9,480 nucleotides of DNA from Anaerolineae bacterium (GCA_014360855.1 JACIWP010000115.1:1-9480); one strand, 5' to 3'; positions 1 to 5,659 are shown, numbered from the stretch's first letter. Notes: generated by a model not told the origin, from the sequence alone. Numbers and translations: made by a program.

Positions 1-637
1 GCACCACGTCCTCGTCAATTTCGGCCTGCTCTTTCTCCGCCAGATTCGCCCAGGTGTATTTGGGGCGCAGGTCGAGCATCATGGCGTCATGATCTGCCTC
101 GAGCGCCAGGTCCACCAGAGCGACCTCGGCGCTCCAGAGCTGGACAAGGGCCAGGGCCAGGTTCACCGCCAGGCTGGTCTTGCCCGAGCCGCCGCGCAGG
201 GAGAAGACGCTGAAGATGTGGCCGGCGGGGGAGGGGGCCGGCGCCAGGCCGCGCGCGGACCGCACCCGGGTGAGCAGGGCGCGGATGCGCAGGGCCAGCT
301 CGGTGGGATCGAAGGGCTTCACGATGTAGTCGTCCGCGCCGGCCTCGAAGCCGCGCACCTTTTCGCTGATGTCGCCGCGCGCCGTGAGCATGATGACGGG
401 GATGGGGGAGGTTTCAGGGGCGGATTTCAGCCGGCGGCAGAACTCATAGCCGTCCATGCCCGGCATCATGACATCCAGGACGATGAGGTCGGGCTTGACG
501 GACGGGAGGATGGCGCTGGCCTGTTCGGCGCTTTCGGCGGTGAAGACCTCGAAGCCGGCGGCTCCCAGCTTATCCTGCACGAGCTTCAGCTTGTTATCGT
601 CAACGACTAGGATCCTGTCCTTTTGTTCGTTGGCCAT
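1..637 (-). CDS. Response-regulator receiver fused to ParA/CpaE-type ATPase (3' end beyond window)
   Basis: 212 codons are visible on the minus strand from ATG at 637-635, with no stop before the edge. Residues 7-122 form a CheY-like receiver with an acidic pair D13/D14, phospho-acceptor D55 in VLDVMMPGMDG, T85 and K107 in the VKPF motif. A short linker rich in Pro and Ala (about 130-139) leads to a P-loop at 148-155, RGGSGKTS, followed by the VNLALAL helix and a LVDLALEADHD strand. This is the arrangement of MinD/ParA and CpaE/TadZ ATPases, which position Flp/Tad pilus or other polar machinery. The first lysine of the usual deviant Walker A (KGGxGKT) is Arg148 here; the P-loop lysine K153 is present. 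A GAGGGG Shine-Dalgarno lies just before the ATG. The receiver identity is very secure. Assignment to pilus assembly is family inference, since the neighbours are outside the window. Confidence 0.9.
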   Translation of the reverse strand, partial: MANEQKDRILVVDDNKLKLVQDKLGAAGFEVFTAESAEQASAILPSVKPDLIVLDVMMPGMDGYEFCRRLKSAPETSPIPVIMLTARGDISEKVRGFEAGADDYIVKPFDPTELALRIRALLTRVRSARGLAPAPSPAGHIFSVFSLRGGSGKTSLAVNLALALVQLWSAEVALVDLALEADHDAMMLDLRPKYTWANLAEKEQAEIDEDVV

Positions 638-709
638 GTCCCCTCGCCAGTTCGCTACTTTTCCTGAAGCGGCTTGTGCTTCTGAGTGTGTTGGCGCCTT
701 GTCTTTCTG

Positions 710-737
710 ATTATACCATGATAGGGGAAGCGTGCAA
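710..737 (-). promoter_or_regulatory. Putative sigma70-like promoter for the receiver-ATPase gene
   Basis: Read on the minus strand, a perfect TATAAT occupies 715-710. A weak -35 (TTGCAC, 737-732, 16-bp spacer; or TTTGCA one base further with 17 bp) lies upstream. Transcription would start near 703, giving a leader of about 65 nt. The -10 is convincing and the -35 is poor. Confidence 0.5.
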
Positions 738-831
738 AGGTTTTTCTCGCCGCATCAGTGCGTTTGCATGTCCAGCGCATCCTATCCGATATATAGGCGG
801 TCTTGGCCGGCGCCGGCGTTCCAGCCCCCTC

Positions 832-860
832 TTGAAAATTCTTCAGGTTTGTAGTATACT
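832..860 (+). promoter_or_regulatory. Sigma70-like promoter for the hydantoinase-family gene
   Basis: TTGAAA at 832-837 and TATACT at 855-860 are separated by exactly 17 bp. The predicted start near 867 gives a leader of about 50 nt. The divergent intergenic region (638-918) also holds a 12-bp GCCGGCGCCGGC palindrome at 806-817 and nothing gene-like. Confidence 0.65.
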
Positions 861-873
861 GTCCGAAAAGGAT

Positions 874-914
874 ATATTGTGCGTAGATACACGATATGGA
901 AAGGAGATATTGTG
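874..914 (+). repeat. Three ATATTGTG half-sites in the hydantoinase leader (possible operator or RNA hairpin)
   Basis: ATATTGTG at 874-881 faces CACGATAT at 890-897 as an inverted repeat with one mismatch and an 8-bp spacer. An exact third copy of ATATTGTG lies at 907-914, between the Shine-Dalgarno (AAGGAGA, 901-907) and the start codon. The sites are just downstream of the predicted transcription start, so a repressor or an RNA structure masking the ribosome binding site is possible. Function is inference only. Confidence 0.35.
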
Positions 915-918
915 AAAT

Positions 919-2937
919 ATGGCACTAGCTCTGGGCATTGATACCGGAGGTACCTATACCGATGCCGTCATCGTGGATTACGATACCGGGGAGGTACTGC
1001 GGGGCGCCAAGGCACTGACCACCAAAGAGGACCTGGCTATCGGCATCCGCAACGCCATGGACGCTGTGCTGGAGAACGATGCCAAAAACATCAGCCTGGT
1101 GGCGATCTCCACCACTCTGGCTACCAACGCTATCGTGGAAGGAAAGGGTGCCCCGATCTGTCTCCTGCTCCTCGGCTATGATAAAGAGCTGGTGTATGAT
1201 TACGGGTTTCAGCGGGACCTGGTGACCGATAATTTCGTCTTCCTCCCCGGCCGGCATGACCTCAACGGCAACGAGGAAGAACCCCTGGACCTGGAGCTGA
1301 CCCGCAAAACAATCCTCGAATGGAAGGACCGGGTCGAGGCCTTTGCCATTTCCGGCTATTTCGGCACCCGCAACCCGGCCCACGAGAAGATCGTCCGCCA
1401 GATGGTGGAAGAGCTGACCGGCCTGCCCGTCACCTGCGGCTATGAATTAACCACCCGCCTGAACTCCATCCGCCGCGCCACTACCGTGGCGCTCAATGCC
1501 AGCCTGATCCCCTTCCTGCGCTCGCTGATGGATTCGGTGGCGCAGGCGATGGCGGAGCGCGGCATTCGCGCCCCATTGATGGTGGTGCGCGGTGACGGCT
1601 CCTTGATGGACGTGGAAATGGCCAAACAGCGCCCGGTGGAAACCATTCTTTCCGGGCCGGCGGCCAGCGTCATCGGCGCAAAGCACCTGGTCGCGATCCA
1701 GGATGGGCTGGTGGTGGATGTCGGGGGCACTACCACCGATATCGCGGTCCTGCGGAACGGCCGGCCCGGCATCAACCCCGAGGGTGCACGCGTCGGGAGA
1801 TGGCGCACCATGGTGGAGGCGGTGGATATGCGCACCGCCGGCATCGGCGGGGACAGCTATGTGCGCGTCAGCAGGGAGCGGGAAATCGCCATCGGCCCCC
1901 GCCGCGTCATCCCGCTCTCCATCCTGGCCGCACAACATCCGGAGGTCCTGCTGGAACTGCGCAAGCAGGATATGCTGTTGGACACGTATGACGAGCTGGC
2001 GGTGGAATTCATGGTGCCGGTGCGCCCTGTCCCCACGAACGGCCGCACGCTGGACGAGGTGGAAGTGGAGCTGTTGGAGGAGCTGAAGAAAGGCCCGCGC
2101 TCCCTCTATCAGCTCACATCCAAGGGCAAATTCCGCCGGCTCTATCTGGGTTATCTCAAAGAATGGGAGGACAAGGGGTATCTCCTGCGCGCCGGCTTTA
2201 CCCCCACCGATGCCACCCACGTGCTGGGCATGTACAACGCCTGGAACAACGAGGCCGCGGAGCTGGGGGCCAAAATCCTTTCGCGCATGGCCGGCCTGTC
2301 CGTAGAGGAATTCTGTCGGCGCGTCGTGGCCGGCACCTCGGACAAGATCGCGCGCGAGATCCTCGCCAAGGTGCTGGCGGATGAGCGCGGCCTGGAGCTG
2401 GAGCAGTCCGACGGCGTCGGGGCATTCCTCATCGAAAACGCTTTGCAGAATGACCGGGAGAATACCAGCCTGGAATGCACATTGAAGGTCAACCTGCACC
2501 TGGTGGCTATCGGCGCGCCGGTGCGCATCTACATGCCGCGGGTCGCCGAGCTACTGCATACCGAATTGAGCATTCCCGAGCACGCCGGCCTGGCCAATGC
2601 CATCGGCGCCGTATCGGGCAGTGTCATTCAAACGGTGCGCTTGCAGATCGCGCCGGTGGACGGCGGCGAAAAGGTGCGGCTGTACAGTCCCGAGGGCGTG
2701 TGGGAGTTCGGCCTGCTGGAGGAGGCGAGGGAATACGCCATGTCGGTAGGGCGCCGGCTGGCGGAACAGCGGGCGCGTGAGGCCGGCGCGGATAAGGTGG
2801 AGATCCAGGTGGAGGAGAACCACCAGTATGTCCAGGTGGCCTCTGGATGGGGCGATAAGCTCTATCTGGGCAGTGACCTGATCTTCACGGCGGTGGGCCG
2901 GCCGCGGCTCATCGTCTTCGAGAATGCGAGGGAGTAA
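919..2937 (+). CDS. Hydantoinase/oxoprolinase-family ATPase (HyuA-like)
   Basis: 672 residues. The N-terminus carries the ASKHA phosphate-1 loop, GIDTGGTYTDAV (residues 6-17), typical of the Hydant_A_N domain. TTLATNAIVEGKG follows near 67-79. The second phosphate motif, VVDVGGTTTDIAVL, is near 264-277, preceded by GPAASVIGA. These make it an ATP-dependent amidohydrolase-like subunit of the hydantoinase A/5-oxoprolinase superfamily. Between about 378 and 435 lies an Asp/Glu/Lys-rich segment (LLEELKKGPRSLYQL onwards) that reads like a small winged-helix insert and ends in FTPTDATHVLG. This places it in the short (about 650-700 residue) subfamily whose substrate is unknown. No HyuB-type partner is adjacent, so hydantoin or oxoproline hydrolysis should not be assumed. 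The start is supported by AAGGAGA 11 nt upstream; the in-frame TTG at 910 is followed at once by a stop. Its end overlaps the DUF2007 gene, suggesting coupled translation. Confidence 0.9.
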   Translation: MALALGIDTGGTYTDAVIVDYDTGEVLRGAKALTTKEDLAIGIRNAMDAVLENDAKNISLVAISTTLATNAIVEGKGAPICLLLLGYDKELVYDYGFQRDLVTDNFVFLPGRHDLNGNEEEPLDLELTRKTILEWKDRVEAFAISGYFGTRNPAHEKIVRQMVEELTGLPVTCGYELTTRLNSIRRATTVALNASLIPFLRSLMDSVAQAMAERGIRAPLMVVRGDGSLMDVEMAKQRPVETILSGPAASVIGAKHLVAIQDGLVVDVGGTTTDIAVLRNGRPGINPEGARVGRWRTMVEAVDMRTAGIGGDSYVRVSREREIAIGPRRVIPLSILAAQHPEVLLELRKQDMLLDTYDELAVEFMVPVRPVPTNGRTLDEVEVELLEELKKGPRSLYQLTSKGKFRRLYLGYLKEWEDKGYLLRAGFTPTDATHVLGMYNAWNNEAAELGAKILSRMAGLSVEEFCRRVVAGTSDKIAREILAKVLADERGLELEQSDGVGAFLIENALQNDRENTSLECTLKVNLHLVAIGAPVRIYMPRVAELLHTELSIPEHAGLANAIGAVSGSVIQTVRLQIAPVDGGEKVRLYSPEGVWEFGLLEEAREYAMSVGRRLAEQRAREAGADKVEIQVEENHQYVQVASGWGDKLYLGSDLIFTAVGRPRLIVFENARE

Positions 2938-3229
2938 TGTGGACGAGGACTCCAGCGGACTAGAGGTGGTGTACATCGCGTCGGGCCAGCTTCGGGCGGA
3001 GGTGATCCGCTCGAAGCTGGAGGCGGCCGGCATCCCCGTCCTGCTCCAGTATGAGAGCCTGGGCATCGTCATGGGGCTGACGGTGGATGGATTGGGGGAG
3101 GTGCGGGTGCTGGTGCCGGCGGAATATGCCGACGAAGCACGCGCCCTGCTGGTGGAATTAGAGAAACCCCTCACCGAGGACTCGGACGATTTTCCGGAGA
3201 TTTCCGACATCAGCGACATACTCGAGTGA
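2924..3229 (+). CDS. DUF2007 family small protein (putative signal-transducing, GlnB-like fold)
   Basis: Up to 101 residues. The core LEVVYIASGQLRAEVIRS, then LEAAGIPVLLQ, and VRVLVPAEYADEARALL is the standard DUF2007 pattern. It is a small alpha/beta domain often found alone or attached to other domains, whose biochemical role is not established. The last 20 residues form an acidic tail (SDDFPEISDISDILE). Two starts are possible. ATG 2924 overlaps the upstream gene by 14 bp but has no good Shine-Dalgarno. In-frame GTG 2939, 1 nt past the upstream stop, has GAGGGAG at 2928-2934 four bases away and may be the true start (96 residues). The stop TGA (3227-3229) overlaps the GTG of the next reading frame. 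Function with the hydantoinase-like ATPase is inferred only from position. Confidence 0.8.
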   Translation: MRGSNVDEDSSGLEVVYIASGQLRAEVIRSKLEAAGIPVLLQYESLGIVMGLTVDGLGEVRVLVPAEYADEARALLVELEKPLTEDSDDFPEISDISDILE

Positions 3230-3516
3230 ATCCACGCCGCGACGCCGGCCGAAGCCCCGGCGACTACCCCGGCGGTACAACCGTCTCCCACGCCCACCCT
3301 GGAACCTTCGCCACGGCTGTGCCGGCCCTGGACGGCAAAAAGCTGTTGGAGGAGCGGTGTACCAGATGCCATTCCCTGGATCGCGTGCGGCAGTCCCGCA
3401 AGAGCGAGGCGGATTGGAAGGCCACGGTCGAGCGGATGGTGGGGAAGGGCGCCGCGCTGTCCGCCCAGGAGATCGAAGCGGTCGTGCGCTATCTGGCCCA
3501 GACGTACCCCAAATGA
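3226..3516 (+). CDS. Small c-type cytochrome haem domain, N-terminus apparently frameshifted
   Basis: From about residue 35 the reading frame is a convincing single-haem cytochrome c domain. It has LDGKKLLEERC leading to haem motif CTRCH at residues 45-49 (3358-3372), then W(K)ATVERMVGKGAALS with a candidate axial Met, and a closing helix EIEAVVRYLAQ. It resembles the small haem domains of P840-associated or amine-dehydrogenase-type cytochromes. The first 30 residues (MNPRRDAGRSPGD...) are not a signal peptide and look like out-of-frame translation. The +1-shifted frame at 3230-3313 encodes a typical secreted Pro/Thr linker (TPAVQPSPTPTLEPSP) that would join the haem domain smoothly if one base were added after 3312. 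A c-type cytochrome needs export for haem attachment, and no export signal exists here. The product as it stands is probably non-functional, or the sequence has an error. GTG 3226 overlaps the preceding stop by 4 bp (GTGA). Confidence 0.6.
   Translation: MNPRRDAGRSPGDYPGGTTVSHAHPGTFATAVPALDGKKLLEERCTRCHSLDRVRQSRKSEADWKATVERMVGKGAALSAQEIEAVVRYLAQTYPK
3230..3313 (+). pseudogene. Out-of-frame Pro/Thr-rich linker belonging to the cytochrome
   Basis: Frame starting at 3230, directly after the DUF2007 stop and in the DUF2007 frame. It encodes 28 residues dominated by Ala, Pro and Thr, ending TLEPSP. Such linkers join a signal peptide or lipobox to a periplasmic domain. The correct continuation (TAVPALDGKK) is one base out of frame from 3313. 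No signal peptide precedes it. Confidence 0.55.
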
Positions 3517-3567
3517 GCTGATGGGCGGACCAATGCCCTGGTGAGTGCACGCGGCCGGCGTGCGGTA

Positions 3568-3596
3568 TTGACCGCCGGCGTATTCTGTGCGATAAT
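3568..3596 (+). promoter_or_regulatory. Sigma70-like promoter driving the HypE-like gene leader
   Basis: TTGACC at 3568-3573 and GATAAT at 3591-3596 are separated by 17 bp. The predicted start near 3603 makes a leader of about 230 nt before the coding ATG at 3836. The short stretch 3517-3567 before it holds only a 6-bp GC hairpin (3547-3563) without a T-tract. Confidence 0.7.
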
Positions 3597-3680
3597 GAGG
3601 TTAGGTGTGAAAAGGCGTGTCAACGGCGCACTCCTTTTCCCCTCCGTCGCCATCCCACGGAAAAGGAGGTGATGCCACAC

Positions 3681-3737
3681 ATGTGTAATAGTAACATGCG
3701 TTGCGCCGTAGCGTCACCTCCTGCTGAAATCCGGTAG
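3681..3737 (+). CDS. Leader peptide of 18 residues, MCNSNMRCAVASPPAEIR
   Basis: ATG 3681 is preceded by an ideal Shine-Dalgarno, AAGGAGGTGAT (3663-3673), about 7-8 nt away. That is stronger than the one for any gene in the window. The frame stops at TAG 3735-3737. The peptide contains two Cys (codons 2 and 8) and tandem Pro codons (13-14). Codons 12-14 (TCA CCT CCT) are an exact complement of its own Shine-Dalgarno, forming stem P2. Ribosomes on this frame would also break P3, which lies just before the terminator. I do not recognise the peptide. A role as a cis-acting attenuation peptide is inferred from position; a free small protein is less likely. Confidence 0.55.
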   Translation: MCNSNMRCAVASPPAEIR

Positions 3738-3762
3738 AAGAGACGCTGCGGCGCAGAGAGAC

Positions 3763-3800
3763 GTAAAAGGCCTCGCTCGGCTTCGAGAGAGGCCTTTTAC
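3763..3800 (+). terminator. Intrinsic terminator/attenuator hairpin upstream of the HypE-like gene
   Basis: A 12-bp perfect stem, GTAAAAGGCCTC (3763-3774) with GAGGCCTTTTAC (3789-3800), encloses a further 4-bp stem CTCG/CGAG (3776-3779/3784-3787). The A4/T4 flanks make it bidirectional in form. The hairpin ends 23 nt before the Shine-Dalgarno of the next gene, inside its own transcript, so it would act as a conditional terminator. Confidence 0.75.
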
Positions 3801-3835
3801 CTTGTGTGGAAGGTTATCATTTTAGGAGGAAACAC

Positions 3836-4849
3836 ATGGCGAATCCTCTGCCAGTGGGCAAACTGCCGGCGGAACTGCTCCAGGAACTGCTGCGCAAGTA
3901 CACCCGCCCCAACAGCCGCGTCATCGTCGGGCCAGGGGTGGGGGAGGACGCCGCGGTCATTGACTTCGGCGAGCGCTATCTGGTGGCCAAGACCGACCCC
4001 ATCACCTTTGCCACGGACGAGATCGGTTGGTATGCGGTCAACGTGAACGCCAACGACATCGCCTGCAGTGGGGGCGTGCCGAAGTGGTTCCTGGTGACAG
4101 CGTTACTGCCGGCCGGCACTGCCGACGCAGAAATGGCGGAGTCCATCTTCGCCCAGCTCGCCGAGGCCTGCCAGGCCCTGGATATCACGCTGTGCGGCGG
4201 GCACACCGAAGTCACCTACGATCTGGATCGTCCTATCCTGGTGGGGCTGATGCTGGGGGAGGTGGAGCCGGCCAGGCTGGTGCATTCCGGCGGCGCACGG
4301 CCGGGCGATGCGCTCATCCTCACCAAGGGCATTGCCATCGAGGGCACGGCGCTGATCGCTCGCGAGAAGGGGGAGATGCTGGCCGGCGAGTTCCCCGCTG
4401 ATTTTCTCCGGCGCTGTCGGCAGATGCTTCACGAACCGGGCATCAGCGTGGTGCGCGAGGCGCGCCTTTTGCGTCAGCATGTGGATGTGCACGCCATGCA
4501 CGACCCGACCGAAGGGGGGCTGGCGACGGCATTGTGGGAGCTGGCGGCGGCCGCCGGCGTGGGCCTGCGCGTGTACCGGGACGCGATACCCATACTGGCG
4601 GAGACGCAGGCGCTGTGCCAGCGTTTCGGGCTGGACCCGCTGGGTTTGATCGCCTCGGGGGCACTGCTGGCGACGGTGCCGGCTGTGCAGGCGGAGGAAG
4701 CGGTGCGGGTGCTGGCGGAGGCCGGCATTGTGGCCCGCTGTATTGGCGAGGTCCTGCCGGCGGGCGAGGGGGTGTGGTTGAGGGATGCCGGCGGGGACCA
4801 GCCTCTCCCGCGCTTCCCCCGCGACGAATTCGCCCGCCTGGTGGAATAA
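3836..4849 (+). CDS. AIR-synthase-family protein, HypE-like
   Basis: 337 residues from ATG 3836, chosen because AGGAGGA (3824-3830) sits 5 nt upstream; GTG 3806 would include the Shine-Dalgarno itself. The protein is a PurM/HypE/SelD/ThiL-type ATP-binding enzyme. It has VGPGVGEDAAVIDFG near 31-45, then KTDPITFAT, VNVNANDIACSGG (metal/phosphate-binding loop), CGGHTEVT near 132-139, and a C-terminal AIRS domain with MHDPTEGGLATALWEL. HypE proper carries an essential C-terminal Cys for hydrogenase CN ligand synthesis. This protein ends PRFPRDEFARLVE with no Cys, so it is a paralogue of unknown reaction, not a hydrogenase maturase in the strict sense. No other hyp gene is nearby. Expression appears controlled by the long structured leader. 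Confidence 0.85.
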   Translation: MANPLPVGKLPAELLQELLRKYTRPNSRVIVGPGVGEDAAVIDFGERYLVAKTDPITFATDEIGWYAVNVNANDIACSGGVPKWFLVTALLPAGTADAEMAESIFAQLAEACQALDITLCGGHTEVTYDLDRPILVGLMLGEVEPARLVHSGGARPGDALILTKGIAIEGTALIAREKGEMLAGEFPADFLRRCRQMLHEPGISVVREARLLRQHVDVHAMHDPTEGGLATALWELAAAAGVGLRVYRDAIPILAETQALCQRFGLDPLGLIASGALLATVPAVQAEEAVRVLAEAGIVARCIGEVLPAGEGVWLRDAGGDQPLPRFPRDEFARLVE

Positions 4850-4862
4850 CGCTCTCCAGAAT

Positions 4863-4891
4863 TTGACAACCCCCCAGGGGTATGGTATAGT
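4863..4891 (+). promoter_or_regulatory. Consensus promoter of the disulfide oxidoreductase gene
   Basis: A perfect TTGACA (4863-4868), a 17-bp spacer and TATAGT (4886-4891). It lies 13 bp after the stop of the HypE-like gene, so the next gene can be transcribed on its own. The spacer holds a G/C palindrome and a second one lies at the start of transcription. Confidence 0.8.
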
Positions 4892-4912
4892 AGAGATACC
4901 CATACGGGGTAT
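4869..4912 (+). promoter_or_regulatory. Two CsoR/CstR-like inverted repeats overlapping the promoter
   Basis: Site 1 is AACCCCCCAGGGGTAT (4869-4883), inside the -35/-10 spacer. Site 2 is ATACCCATACGGGGTAT (4896-4912), starting about 5 bp after the -10. Both share the C-rich/G-rich arms and the ATACCC/GGGTAT ends typical of operators of the CsoR/CstR/FrmR repressor family, which sense copper, persulfide or formaldehyde. The placement would block RNA polymerase. No repressor gene is in the window; the identity of the sensor is inference. Confidence 0.5.
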
Positions 4913-4939
4913 GCATGAAAAACAGAGGAGGGCGTTCCT

Positions 4940-5596
4940 ATGGCACTGATTGGCAAGGAAGATCGCGAGACCATCCGCAAGATGTTCGACCAGGAATTCG
5001 TCCATGACGTGACGCTGGTCATGTTCACCCAGGAGTTTGAGTGTCAGTTCTGCCGCGAGACCCGGCAGTTGGTGGAGGAGCTGGGAGAAATTTCCCCGCG
5101 CGTGCACGTGGAGGTCTATAACTTCGTTACCGACAAGGACAAGGCCGAGGCGTACGGCATTGACAAAATCCCCGCCATCGCCATCATCGGCACCAAGGAT
5201 TACGGCATCCGCTTTTACGGCATTCCCTCGGGATATGAATTCACGGGCCTTATTGAGACGATGATCGCGGTTTCCAAAGGGGAGTCGGGGCTTTCGCAGA
5301 AGACGAAGGAGGCGCTGGCGAAGCTGGAGAGCCCGGTGCATCTGCAGGTCTTCGTCACGCCGACCTGTCCGTACTGCCCCAGCGCGGTGCACCTGGCGCA
5401 CCGCATGGCCATCGAGAGCGATAAAGTGCGCGCCGATGGCGTCGAGGTGATCGAGTTCCCGCACCTGGGACAGAAATACCATGTGCAGGGCGTGCCGCGC
5501 ACCGTGATTAATGAGAAGGTGCATATTGAGGGCGCGGCGCCGGAGGGTATGCTGTTGGAGAAGATCCTGGAGGCGGTGCGGCCGGCCAAAAGCTGA
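4940..5596 (+). CDS. Protein disulfide oxidoreductase with two thioredoxin folds (glutaredoxin-like, PDO type)
   Basis: 218 residues. The N-terminal thioredoxin fold has FTQEFECQFC with active-site cysteines at 35 and 38 and the cis-Pro loop KIPAI (P78). The C-terminal fold has FVTPTCPYC with cysteines at 143 and 146 and cis-Pro loop GVPRT (P186). Tandem-fold proteins of this length are the archaeal/thermophile PDO group, which make, reduce or shuffle disulfides in the cytoplasm. They are also used as reductants by NADPH-dependent thioredoxin-reductase-like flavoproteins. There is no signal peptide, which supports a cytoplasmic site. Both CxxC motifs are intact. The Shine-Dalgarno GAGGAGG (4925-4931) is 8 nt from ATG. 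Its own promoter with tandem operators suggests induction by a metal or reactive sulfur/electrophile stress, and a terminator hairpin follows the gene. Confidence 0.9.
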   Translation: MALIGKEDRETIRKMFDQEFVHDVTLVMFTQEFECQFCRETRQLVEELGEISPRVHVEVYNFVTDKDKAEAYGIDKIPAIAIIGTKDYGIRFYGIPSGYEFTGLIETMIAVSKGESGLSQKTKEALAKLESPVHLQVFVTPTCPYCPSAVHLAHRMAIESDKVRADGVEVIEFPHLGQKYHVQGVPRTVINEKVHIEGAAPEGMLLEKILEAVRPAKS

Positions 5597-5622
5597 CGCC
5601 GGCTTCCTCTACACGCAATACA

Positions 5623-5659
5623 CGCCCCGTGTATCATCCCGGTGATGGTACACGGGGCG
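5623..5659 (+). terminator. Long hairpin at the convergent junction, probable terminator
   Basis: CGCCCCGTGTA (5623-5633) pairs perfectly with TACACGGGGCG (5649-5659). The stem extends inward by TCATC/GATGG (one G-U) to about 16 bp with a CCGGT loop. Only TTTT at 5666-5669 follows, so it is a weak-tailed terminator for the plus-strand gene. It may also insulate the convergent tatA. Confidence 0.65.

Larger units (their letters stand above)
3603..3835 (+). promoter_or_regulatory. Structured 5' leader RNA, probable attenuator/riboregulator
   Basis: The leader contains several perfect or near-perfect stems that share strands. P0 pairs 3609-3615 with 3633-3639, plus an inner 3617-3620/3628-3631. 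P1 pairs 3631-3640 with 3659-3668 (10 bp, perfect). P2 pairs 3664-3672 with 3714-3722 (9 bp, perfect). P3 pairs 3701-3715 with 3742-3756 (15 bp with two G-U). A terminator hairpin spans 3763-3800. P0 and P1 compete, P1 and P2 compete, and P2 and P3 share two bases. P2 masks the Shine-Dalgarno of the leader peptide, and its CCTCCT strand could also mask the AGGAGG of the main gene (3824-3829). I do not recognise a known riboswitch class. The pairings are read directly from sequence; switching is inference. Confidence 0.6.

Noticed and set aside
1447..2499. A 350-codon open frame on the minus strand
   Set aside because: It lies fully inside the hydantoinase-family gene, its translation is His/Gln/Ala-rich, and it has no ribosome binding site.
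3547..3563. GC hairpin after the cytochrome frame as a terminator
   Set aside because: The stem is only 6 bp with a 5-nt loop and no T-tract, and it sits 4 bp from the next promoter's -35.
3603..3800. Known riboswitch (Moco, cobalamin, SAM) in the leader
   Set aside because: I compared the visible conserved loops from memory and found no matching core. A covariance-model search would be needed to exclude remote versions.
3806..3835. GTG 3806 as the start of the HypE-like protein
   Set aside because: The added ten codons contain the AGGAGGA Shine-Dalgarno that serves ATG 3836, and they begin right after the terminator stem.
4103..5524. A 473-codon open frame on the minus strand
   Set aside because: It runs across two well-recognised plus-strand genes and their intergenic promoter. 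Its translation is low-complexity His/Arg/Gly-rich with no family motif; it is a codon-bias shadow.
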